From Nitrospira sp. ND1 (GTDB taxonomy: Bacteria; Nitrospirota; Nitrospiria; Nitrospirales; Nitrospiraceae), in the NCBI RefSeq assembly GCF_900170025.1, contig NZ_FWEX01000006.1, forward strand, positions 2,571,236 to 2,635,235: a DNA stretch of 64,000 nt. Direction: 5' to 3'. Positions within the stretch are counted from its first letter, which is position 1, and each line of letters starts with the position of its first letter. The notes beneath the pieces were generated by a model. It searched no databases. It was not told the origin of the DNA and was given only the letters and a program-made list of their open reading frames with translations. Positions 35,423 through 42,771 of the stretch are shown here, piece by piece. The position numbers and the translations under genes were made by a program.

Positions 35423-36505
35423 ATGAATCGACAACAGATTTTTGCGCTCTGCTTTTTCGGCGTGCTGCTGGCGCTGCTGTATCAGATGGGGCTGATGTTT
35501 CGCCCCTTCGTGTTTCCGGTCCTCTGGGCGGTGATTCTTGCGCATCTGTGTTTCCCCCTGCACATCCGGCTCACCGCCTGGTTGGGAGGACGGGAGTTGC
35601 ATTCGGCTGTGCTCCTGACATTGGCTGCGCTGGCCCTGGTCGTGGTGCCGCTGGTGGTGCTGAGTGTAATGCTGGTGAAGGAGGCCGGATCCGCTGACCG
35701 CGCGGTGCGGGAATGGATTGCCTCAGGAGGCGTTCAGCAGTTGCCCGATCGGTTGTCCGGGCTACCGGGAGGCCCTGTGGTGAGGGAGTGGCTGGAGCGG
35801 TTCACCGGCAGGGAAAGTGATCTCGAACAATTCGTGCTCTCAAGCGCGAAGACCTTCAGTAGATTCATCGTGGGCGAGTTGAGCGACCTTGTGCGGGACG
35901 TCTTTATGTTGGTCGCCGACTTTCTCGTCATGATGTTTACGCTGTTTTTCTTCTTCAAAGATGGCCGCCACTGGCTGGCGTCGCTGTATGCGTTGATCCC
36001 CCTGGAAGCCTCGCACAAGGACAAGATCCTGGCTCGCCTGGATCAGACCATTCGCGCCGTGGTGAAAGGGATTGTGCTGACGGCCATTGCGCAGGGGCTA
36101 CTCGCCGGAGCGGCCTATGCGGTACTGGGCGTGCCGTTTCCCATGGTGTTGATGGCCCTGACGATTCTCCTGGCTCCGCTCCCGTTCGGCGGAACGGCGC
36201 TCATCTGGGGGCCTGTGGCCTTGTATCTCCTCTGGGCCGGTACGGTGGGGAAGGGACTGGTCATGCTGGCCTGGGGAATCGGGGTCGTGTCTACGATCGA
36301 TCAGATCCTCAAGCCGCTGTTCATCGGGCAGGGCGCGGAGATTCCCGTGTTGCTCCTGACCTTCAGTGTGCTCGGAGGTCTGGCGGTCTACGGGATCCTC
36401 GGATTGTTCCTGGGACCGATTCTCGTCGGACTGTTCTTGACCGCCCTGCAGATCTACCGGGACGACTACCAGCAGCACCTTCCGGCCCCGCCGGCCGCAT
36501 CGTAA
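35423..36505 (+). CDS. AI-2E (UPF0118) family transporter
   Basis: A 360-residue polytopic protein with the UPF0118/AI-2E layout: N-terminal helices (FALCFFGVLLALLYQMGLMF), a soluble middle (residues about 95-165) and C-terminal helices with the family block LAPLPFGGTALIWGPVALYL and LGLFLGPILVGLFLTAL. Members export small molecules or act as Na+/H+ antiporters; AI-2 transport itself is not implied. It lies alone between the bactofilin gene and the convergent haem protein gene. Confidence 0.9.
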   Translation: MNRQQIFALCFFGVLLALLYQMGLMFRPFVFPVLWAVILAHLCFPLHIRLTAWLGGRELHSAVLLTLAALALVVVPLVVLSVMLVKEAGSADRAVREWIASGGVQQLPDRLSGLPGGPVVREWLERFTGRESDLEQFVLSSAKTFSRFIVGELSDLVRDVFMLVADFLVMMFTLFFFFKDGRHWLASLYALIPLEASHKDKILARLDQTIRAVVKGIVLTAIAQGLLAGAAYAVLGVPFPMVLMALTILLAPLPFGGTALIWGPVALYLLWAGTVGKGLVMLAWGIGVVSTIDQILKPLFIGQGAEIPVLLLTFSVLGGLAVYGILGLFLGPILVGLFLTALQIYRDDYQQHLPAPPAAS

Positions 36506-36528
36506 TCAGCCGCTCAACCGCCGGTCTG

Positions 36529-37122
36529 TCAGTCGAGGGGAATGGTAATCGTCATGCCCCCCATCACGTCATTCAACGCAAAGTCACGTTTGGGGCTCAG
36601 CGGGTGGCTGTTGTGACACTTCACGCAGGCGGCTGAGATGGCCCGATCGGAATAGATGGCCTGAAAGTATTGTTTGCGGCCGCTGGTCACGATGCCCGTA
36701 AAGGGCCGGTCGGGGGTCTGCGAAAAACTCTCCAGCGCCCGGCGTTCCAAGTCGGTGGCGGGGGCATTCCGCTGGTAGATGGGCCAGAGGCTGATGAGAC
36801 GATAGCGAATGCCTCGTCCGGACTCGGCCACGAGTTTGCCCGAATGTTGAAGGAACTGGGCAGGCAGCGGCAGGGCATTTTCGTGTTCCCAATGTTCCGC
36901 GGCAGACACGATGCCTTTGGCCTGCATCCGGTTGACGACCTGGTTCGTGTAGATGGTTCGATCGGCATCCAGAACCGCGTGCACGAAGTCCGCGACCTTT
37001 TCCGGATGAATGCCAGGCGGCGGCGCGACATCTTTGGCCTGCAACGAATAGCTCGAGACGCAGGCCAGCGCCAGTGCGAGCCACAGCGGCCGTGCCCGAA
37101 TGACTGTCAGGGTGAGACGCAT
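36529..37122 (-). CDS. Tll0287-like (DUF3365) periplasmic c-type haem protein
   Basis: A 197-residue protein preceded by GGAGGA. It has a signal peptide (LALALACVSSYSLQA) and a single haem c motif, CVKCHNSHP, near the C-terminus. The layout YRLISLWPIYQRNAPATDLE ... FFQAIYSDRAISAACVKCH is that of the Tll0287/DUF3365 domain, which occurs alone or as the sensor part of kinases; here the segment reads KQYFQAIYSDRAISAACVK. The gene overlaps the end of the upstream histidine kinase by 16 bp, so it is probably a redox-sensing partner of that operon. Confidence 0.88.
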   Translation of the reverse strand: MRLTLTVIRARPLWLALALACVSSYSLQAKDVAPPPGIHPEKVADFVHAVLDADRTIYTNQVVNRMQAKGIVSAAEHWEHENALPLPAQFLQHSGKLVAESGRGIRYRLISLWPIYQRNAPATDLERRALESFSQTPDRPFTGIVTSGRKQYFQAIYSDRAISAACVKCHNSHPLSPKRDFALNDVMGGMTITIPLD

Positions 37123-39587
37123 GGCTCCTCCTTTCGAACCCCGGCCTTGTCCGCCGGCAGGGTGATGACGCAGGTCGTGCCCTGGCCTTCCGGACTCTCC
37201 AGCCGAATCTCGCCGCCGAATTTCTTGATCAGCCGTTGCGCGACGGTGAGGCCGAGTCCCGATCCTTCTCCCTGTCCCTTGGTGGTGTAGAACGGGTCGA
37301 AGACTTTGCCGAGATGGTGTTTGGAAATGCCGGGACCGTTGTCCCGTATCGTGATCGTAATCAGGTCGTCCTGTTCTTCGGTGGTCAGCCACAGGTCGCC
37401 CCGCCCGCTCATGGCCTGAATGGCATTGGTGAGGACGTTGATAAATGCCAGGCGAAGCTGGTCGGGCAGCGCCGTCACCGGCGACACCGCCACATAGTGT
37501 TTCTGGACGTTCAGGCCGAGGCAGTCGTGCGAGGTCTGTACAATGGCCAGGGCCTGTTCCAACTGGGCGGTCACATCCACCGGCACACGTTGGCTTTTCG
37601 ATTCACGGGCGGCCACTCCGGTGAAGTCCCGAATGATGGCCGCCATCTTTCGGCCGTGCCCGACGATGTCTTGCGCATAACCCTTGGCGCGAGCCAGGTC
37701 CGCTTCCTCCTGGATCGCCTCCCCGAGGCCCAGAATTCCAAACAGCGGGTTGTTGAGTTCGTGGCCGATGCCGGCGGTCAGCACATCGAGGCTGCCTGAT
37801 TTTTCAGCTTGGATCAGCTGGTCCTGCAGCCGGCTTTCGTCGGTGGTATCGCGCAGCACGAGGCCGAAGCGCTTGCCTGCCCCGCTGCGACTTTCCAGCG
37901 GAAACCATTCATAGTGGTACAGGTGCGCGTCGATCCGTAATTCCCGTCTGGCTGAGGGGGACGCCTGGCTGAGGGTTTGATTGAGCGGGTCGCGCGCCTC
38001 TTTCAGGACGGGCTCCTGGTCCTGGCGGAAGGGCGCGGTCGACTTATTCTCTTCAACGAGTCGTAGGTCTCGCCGCAAGGCCTGAAGGTGATCGTCGTCC
38101 AGAGGGAGAAGATCAAAGAGCAGACGGCCCGACCAGCTTTGTTCCTGTGGCTGAATGGCATCCCGGGACGCGCGGTTCATGTATTGGACGAAGCCTTGCT
38201 GGTCGATCATGATGATCGGGGTCGGGACGGCGTCGAGCACCTGATCCGTCGATTTTTGGAGGTACTGCACCTCCTGTGTTTTTTCTTCCACCTGGGTGCT
38301 CAATCCGGCAAAGGCGGCTTCGAGTTGCGTGTTCATGCGGTTGAATTCGACCGCCAGCTCTTCCAGTTCATCTCCCGTGTGAATCTGGATCGGCTCCTGC
38401 AATTCTCCTCGCCCGATGAGGCGCGCGGCCTCCTGCAGTCGTCTGACGGGCGTCACAATCCGGCTGGCCGCGAAATACCCTAATGTGGCGAGCAAGCCGA
38501 GCGCGATCCCGGCGAGAATCATCATCCACATCATGAGGTGCCGGATCGGGGCGAACAGCTCATCGGAGGATTGCCAGACAAAGGTATGCCAGGCGCCGTT
38601 TTCCAGTGCCCCGTTTGTGGCCCGACTGGTTTCGGGGAGGGGAGCGAATCCGATGATGGCGGTGCCCTGGCCGCCGTGCCCGTCACTGTCGGCCGTGACC
38701 CAGCCCGGTTGACGGACCGTCACCTGGGGAATCAGCGATGCGCCTGAGAGCTGAACGCCGGTCGGCAGGATCGGGCAGCTGAGGACCATGCCTCGGCTAT
38801 CGATGAGCATCACATGGCCGGTCTTGCCGAACCGGATGGGGTGGGTCGAGGGAGAGAAGAACTCCTTGGCATCGATGACCCGGTGGAGCACGCCCACCAC
38901 TTCATACCGAAGGCTGTCCATGACCGGCAGGGAAATGCTGAAGACATAGGCATTGGCCTGTTCGTCGAAGTGAAGATCTTCGATGTAGAGCTGGCCGACT
39001 CCTCTGTTGAACGAGCCTTTCCACCAGGGACTGTCGGCATGGGAGAAGCCGGGTTTGGTCGTCAGGGCGGCAAAGAGGTTTCCCTGCACATCCGTGATGA
39101 ACAGCTTCTTGGTGGCGGCGCGCACGACCTGCGGCAGGAGTTGGTCCGGTTCGCTCTGCGAGCCGGCGTAAAAACCTTGCAAGAGAAGGGCGGTGGAATT
39201 TCCCGTGATCGCTTTGATCGCAGCCGGGTCTCTTGCCGCCCAGCGGGCCCGTTGTTGCACGAGAGTCGGCAACGTAGCGTTCTGATCGGAGGCGTGGAGC
39301 GCGTCGCGACGGTGTTCCAGCGCACGCACGATATCCGGGTGGACCGCGATGCGGGAGGTCCTGGCCACCTCCTCCGCCACGAGGAGGTCTAATTTGCGGG
39401 CCGCCTCCGTGGCCAGCGCCTGAAAGCTTTCCCCGCTGACGACCTGGATTTCTTTCGATCCTTGGAGGAAGGCCAGGCTGAGGCCGAGCAGGAGGGGAAC
39501 CACGCCGACCATCAGCATGGAGACGATGAGCTTACGTTTCAGGCCCCACCCGAGGGCCTTCGAGAAGGAGCGCGATGTACTTGTCAT
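37107..39587 (-). CDS. Cache-HAMP-PAS sensor histidine kinase
   Basis: An 826-residue kinase. Membrane helix 1 (KLIVSMLMVGVVPLLLGLSL) is followed by a large periplasmic Cache-like domain (about 40-340), helix 2 (MMWMMILAGIALGLLATLGY) and HAMP (RIVTPVRRLQEAARLIGRGE). A PAS domain (ILDAVPTPIIMI-type: VLDAVPTPIIMIDQQGFVQY) precedes HisKA with His609 in GIGHELNNP and the HATPase (FINVLTNAIQAM, FDPFYTTKGQGEGSGLGLTV). The ATG overlaps the stop of the preceding kinase gene (ATGA), which decides the start. No receiver domain is attached, so the nearby receiver protein is a likely partner. Confidence 0.92.
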   Translation of the reverse strand: MTSTSRSFSKALGWGLKRKLIVSMLMVGVVPLLLGLSLAFLQGSKEIQVVSGESFQALATEAARKLDLLVAEEVARTSRIAVHPDIVRALEHRRDALHASDQNATLPTLVQQRARWAARDPAAIKAITGNSTALLLQGFYAGSQSEPDQLLPQVVRAATKKLFITDVQGNLFAALTTKPGFSHADSPWWKGSFNRGVGQLYIEDLHFDEQANAYVFSISLPVMDSLRYEVVGVLHRVIDAKEFFSPSTHPIRFGKTGHVMLIDSRGMVLSCPILPTGVQLSGASLIPQVTVRQPGWVTADSDGHGGQGTAIIGFAPLPETSRATNGALENGAWHTFVWQSSDELFAPIRHLMMWMMILAGIALGLLATLGYFAASRIVTPVRRLQEAARLIGRGELQEPIQIHTGDELEELAVEFNRMNTQLEAAFAGLSTQVEEKTQEVQYLQKSTDQVLDAVPTPIIMIDQQGFVQYMNRASRDAIQPQEQSWSGRLLFDLLPLDDDHLQALRRDLRLVEENKSTAPFRQDQEPVLKEARDPLNQTLSQASPSARRELRIDAHLYHYEWFPLESRSGAGKRFGLVLRDTTDESRLQDQLIQAEKSGSLDVLTAGIGHELNNPLFGILGLGEAIQEEADLARAKGYAQDIVGHGRKMAAIIRDFTGVAARESKSQRVPVDVTAQLEQALAIVQTSHDCLGLNVQKHYVAVSPVTALPDQLRLAFINVLTNAIQAMSGRGDLWLTTEEQDDLITITIRDNGPGISKHHLGKVFDPFYTTKGQGEGSGLGLTVAQRLIKKFGGEIRLESPEGQGTTCVITLPADKAGVRKEEPCVSP

Positions 39588-40633
39588 AGAGGCGCGCATG
39601 ATATGGTCGGCTGCACCTGTGGAAATTCGATGCGGAAGGTCGTGCCCACGCCCACGTCGCTTTCGACGCAAATGTGACCGTCCATTTTCGAGATCACCGA
39701 CATCACATTGTACAACCCCAACCCCGTGCCTTTCCCGGGAGGTTTGGTGGTGTAGAGTGGTTCAAAGATTTTCGAGAAGGCTTCCTTGGGGATGCCGCAC
39801 CCCGTATCGCTGACCGAAGCGCTGACCAGTCCGTCCGGCCCGACAGCGGTTTGGAGCGTCAATGTGCCGTGATCCTTGATGGCTTGGACCGCGTTCGTGA
39901 TCAAATTGACGAAGACATGAAGGAGTTCGTCGGGATTGCCCATCACGCTCGCTTCTTCCGCATACCGTTTGACGACGGTCACGTCCTGGAGCGTCACCGC
40001 ATAACGGGCGATTCTCAGCGCTTCGTCCAGCTTGGTGTTGAGGTTGACCATGACCTCTTCCCTGGAGCCGTTGCGTCTTGCGTATCGGGTCAGGTCGCGA
40101 CAGATGGCGCTGGTGCGTTTGACGGCCTCGGTGATGTCGCGGGCCTGTTCATGGACGACCGCGAGGTCCTGCTCCTCTTCCAGATTTTCGGCCAGTCCGA
40201 GAATCAACTGCAGCGGATTGTTGATGTCGTGCGCGATACCGGCCGCAAAAGAGCCCAGTCCGGCCAGTTTGTCGGCCTGGAACAATTCAGCTTCCAATTT
40301 CGACTGGTGTTGAACGAGTTTCCAGAGCAGTCTGGTGGCGGCTCCGCCGAGGACCTCGGAGCCGGGACGCTTCATGGTGTGGATGAGCGGTTCCATGGAT
40401 GGGTCGCCGGTCACATCCATGATCAGATTGACGCCATGATTCTGGATGAGATCCTGCACCCGTTCCGCGACCAGCACATTCAGATCTCGCGCCCGCTTGA
40501 GTCCGGGAGCCGTCGGATCCTTGTCCGCAATGCCGATGATCTCCACGTCCGGGATTTGATGAAGGAGATCCAGGATCGCGGTTCCGCCTTTTCCGGCGCC
40601 GATGATGGCAATTCTCGTCGCACAAAGTTTCAT
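39584..40633 (-). CDS. Histidine kinase with N-terminal Rossmann nucleotide-binding domain
   Basis: A 349-residue soluble kinase. Residues about 6-100 are a dinucleotide-binding fold (IAIIGAGKGGTAILDLLHQI, VEIIGIADKDPTAPGLKRAR, VNLIMDVTGDPSM) like that of NAD-dependent dehydrogenases. From about 115 come HisKA (His135 in GIAHDINNP) and HATPase (FVNLITNAVQAI, DTGCGIP, TTKPPGKGTGLGLYN). The natural reading is a kinase that senses NAD(P)H state, or a related ligand, through the Rossmann part; this is inference. It is coupled by ATGA to the Cache kinase downstream. Confidence 0.88.
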   Translation of the reverse strand: MKLCATRIAIIGAGKGGTAILDLLHQIPDVEIIGIADKDPTAPGLKRARDLNVLVAERVQDLIQNHGVNLIMDVTGDPSMEPLIHTMKRPGSEVLGGAATRLLWKLVQHQSKLEAELFQADKLAGLGSFAAGIAHDINNPLQLILGLAENLEEEQDLAVVHEQARDITEAVKRTSAICRDLTRYARRNGSREEVMVNLNTKLDEALRIARYAVTLQDVTVVKRYAEEASVMGNPDELLHVFVNLITNAVQAIKDHGTLTLQTAVGPDGLVSASVSDTGCGIPKEAFSKIFEPLYTTKPPGKGTGLGLYNVMSVISKMDGHICVESDVGVGTTFRIEFPQVQPTISCAPL

Positions 40634-40697
40634 AGTCGCTTCCCGTGATGTGTCAAGAGGTCCGGTCCGAGGCGAGCCTCACCCACTCGCACCTTGC

Positions 40698-40728
40698 CGT
40701 CGGGGAGGCCTGATATGCCTCCCCGACG
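40698..40728 (-). promoter_or_regulatory. Intercistronic stem-loop between receiver and kinase genes
   Basis: CGTCGGGGAGGC and GCCTCCCCGACG form a perfect 12-bp stem with a 7-nt loop, in the 131-bp gap between the receiver gene and the Rossmann kinase gene. Without a T-run it could attenuate or punctuate the operon mRNA. Confidence 0.55.
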
Positions 40729-40764
40729 TGGAGGGTGTGCCGCCGTCTGTCGGCATGGGCGTCA

Positions 40765-41199
40765 CTAGAGCTGGGCAAGCTCCCGCTGTTCCATGGCTCT
40801 GGCCACGGCCGTGCGTAGCTTTTCTCCTTCGACCGGTTTCACGAGGTAGTCGACGACGCCGCTTCGTAAGAACGAGGTTGCCATATCGGTGTCGGGGAAG
40901 CCGGTCAGGACAATGATCGGCACACGCGGCCATTCCTGCTGGAAGTAGGCAATGGCCTCAACCCCGTTGATCTTCGGCATGCGGATGTCGCAGATGAGGA
41001 CGTCCAGCAGCAGCCGGTTTTCTCCGGTGTTGATGGCCTCGATGGCTTTTTCCCCGTTCTCCGCCTCGATGACCTCATACCCGGCCTTCTGCAAGGTCAT
41101 TCGGACGACTTTGCGAATGTCCGGTTCATCATCGACGACGAGCACTCGACCGTTGCAGGCGGACTCACTCATGAAGAAACCCGATTTAAATTCTCCCAT
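40765..41199 (-). CDS. Stand-alone receiver-domain response regulator
   Basis: A 144-residue single-domain receiver with strong RBS (GGAGGGG). Motifs are VVDDEPDIR, phosphoacceptor Asp71 in LICDIRMPKING, Thr in IIVLTGFPD, and Lys in YLVKPVEGEK. No DNA-binding output is present, so it acts by phosphotransfer or protein contact. It is first in the operon with two kinases and a haem protein. A more upstream start exists in frame but lacks an RBS and any conserved sequence. Confidence 0.92.
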   Translation of the reverse strand: MGEFKSGFFMSESACNGRVLVVDDEPDIRKVVRMTLQKAGYEVIEAENGEKAIEAINTGENRLLLDVLICDIRMPKINGVEAIAYFQQEWPRVPIIVLTGFPDTDMATSFLRSGVVDYLVKPVEGEKLRTAVARAMEQRELAQL

Positions 41200-41341
41200 G
41201 ATCCCCTCCTTGATGGTTGTGTCGTTTGTTGTTTGCATCTGCCGTACTTGCTGCTGAGTAACAGCAACACACATGCCAATGAAGGAAGCCTGAAGAAGAT
41301 CGTGATTTCAGTATGTTAGGAAAAGTAAGTGAGGAGGGGTT

Positions 41342-41372
41342 CCGGCCTGGTGGTTGAGAACCACCAGGCCGG
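41342..41372 (-). terminator. Perfect 14-bp stem hairpin
   Basis: CCGGCCTGGTGGTT pairs fully with AACCACCAGGCCGG across a 3-nt loop. It lies about 100 bp beyond the stop of the 41476-41838 gene and 140 bp before the receiver gene on the same strand, so it probably ends that transcript and insulates the two-component operon. Confidence 0.6.
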
Positions 41373-41475
41373 GTGAAATGCACCACCGGCTTGTCGATCA
41401 GATTTGGAACTGGAACGATTCAGCAGGCCGTGGCTGTGGAGCGGACCGGTCGAGACCGGTTCCGATAAAGAGGCG

Positions 41476-41838
41476 CTATTTAGCCGGGGTGTTGCCGAAG
41501 AAATGTAAGTCTTTCTCGCCCCGGAGATGTGCAGGGGTGACGACATATTCTCCGCCCAGGGCCGGGCTCCAGATTTTTTCAGCCGTCACTTTGTCCCCGC
41601 CGGTGAAGATAAACCCCATTCCTCCGGCGACCGCGCCGAGCACGGCGACGGCCATTTTGATGCCGCCATAGGGCAGTGTCAGGAAGTAACTTCCCAATCC
41701 TTGAATGGCTTCCGACCCGGAACCTGCGGCTGCGGCTGTTCGCACGGACAGGGTCGACTGGCATCCGAGGACAAGCAGTACGGCGCACAGAGTGATCCGT
41801 GTCAGGCGGCGGGGGCGACGTGAATGTGGCTGGGCCAT
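41476..41838 (-). CDS. Small exported Gly-rich membrane-associated protein
   Basis: A 120-residue protein with good RBS (AAAGGAG). A basic N-terminus precedes a lipoprotein-like signal (ITLCAVLLVLGC). The mature part contains a hydrophobic Gly-rich helix (YGGIKMAVAVLGAVAGGMGF) and the tail VTAEKIWSPALGGEYVVTPA. I know of similar small Nitrospira-type proteins only by general pattern; no function can be assigned. Confidence 0.7.
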   Translation of the reverse strand: MAQPHSRRPRRLTRITLCAVLLVLGCQSTLSVRTAAAAGSGSEAIQGLGSYFLTLPYGGIKMAVAVLGAVAGGMGFIFTGGDKVTAEKIWSPALGGEYVVTPAHLRGEKDLHFFGNTPAK

Positions 41839-42018
41839 GAGTCTTCTCCTTTCATCCTGGATGAGTGCGAGGTCCGGATATGTTTGCGCAATAGCGCAGT
41901 GTAGCGGGCTGTCCATCAAATATCCATGCGTTCGACACCCAGGTTGTCCTGCTCAGCAATGAAATCGTCGGTGGTTCAGATTGCCTTCGGCTTCCCGTAT
42001 GCGTTATTCTCCAGAAAG

Positions 42019-42264
42019 ATGATTACCGCAGAGGCTGTGACCGCATTCATTCGTCAGGTGTTTCCTGATGCTGCCGTGACCGTGATCGACAAGACCGGCA
42101 CGCAGGACCATTTGATTGTACGGGTGACTTCAGGCGGGTTTCTCGGCAAGAATCTTCTGGACCGACATCGGATGGTATACCAGGCCTTGGCCGCTCCGAT
42201 GAAAGACGGACGTATCCATGCCTTGGAGATTACCGCCAAGACACCGGAAGAAGTGAACACATAG
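42019..42264 (+). CDS. BolA-family protein
   Basis: An 81-residue BolA/YrbA-type protein: VTAFIRQVFPDAAVTVID, DHLIVRVTSGGFLGKNLLDR (with the conserved loop and helix start), HRMVYQALAAPMKDGRIHAL, EITAKTPEE. BolA proteins bind CGFS glutaredoxins and share a [2Fe-2S] cluster with them. The next gene, 20 bp downstream, encodes such a glutaredoxin, which makes the pair convincing. The start is the Met that begins the BolA fold; upstream frame carries no conserved sequence. Confidence 0.92.
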   Translation: MITAEAVTAFIRQVFPDAAVTVIDKTGTQDHLIVRVTSGGFLGKNLLDRHRMVYQALAAPMKDGRIHALEITAKTPEEVNT

Positions 42265-42284
42265 TAATAGTAGAGGAGGGACAG

Positions 42285-42611
42285 ATGGCTGACCCGATCG
42301 AAGAAGAGATTCAGCAAGAAATCAAGGCGAACAAGATTTTGATTTACGGCAAGGGCACCAAAGCCATGCCGATGTGCGGGTTTACGAGGGAGACCATGCA
42401 CTTTTTCGAAAAATACGGGTATCCCTACGAGCTTATCGACGTGTTGTCCCAGCCCGCCAAACGCGAGGCGTTGACGAAGCTGACGAACTGGCCGACTTTG
42501 CCGAAGGTGTTCATCGACGGACAGTTTTACGGCGACACGGATATTCTGGACCCCATGGAAGCCAAGGGCGAAGTGGTGCCGTTGCTGAAGAAGGCGTTCG
42601 GAGCTGAATAA
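42285..42611 (+). CDS. grxD: Monothiol CGFS-type glutaredoxin (Grx4/GrxD family)
   Basis: A 108-residue protein with KGTKAMPMCGFT (active Cys31, CGFT in place of CGFS), WPTLPKVFIDGQFYG and GDTDILDPMEAKGEVV, all diagnostic of monothiol glutaredoxins that carry or transfer [2Fe-2S] clusters. GAGGAGG precedes ATG. It follows BolA by 20 bp in the same orientation, a known functional pair in iron-sulphur trafficking. Confidence 0.94.
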   Translation: MADPIEEEIQQEIKANKILIYGKGTKAMPMCGFTRETMHFFEKYGYPYELIDVLSQPAKREALTKLTNWPTLPKVFIDGQFYGDTDILDPMEAKGEVVPLLKKAFGAE

Positions 42612-42771
42612 GCGCGCTGAGCCGTCGTCCACTCCTCTCTCCAATCCGTAGCCGGCTTTCAGGGGCAGTCGGTTCGATCCCCGTCCGGCATACCAGATCT
42701 TCACTCCCTCGAAGTTCGTCGTATGTGCTTGCCCAGATTCCCCCTTGCCGATAGAATCCCTCCTGCGTCCC

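Noticed and set aside
42619-42695. Complete tRNA gene before the HAD-UbiA gene
   Set aside because: Only the 3' part resembles a tRNA; the 5' acceptor strand, D-arm and anticodon arm cannot be drawn.
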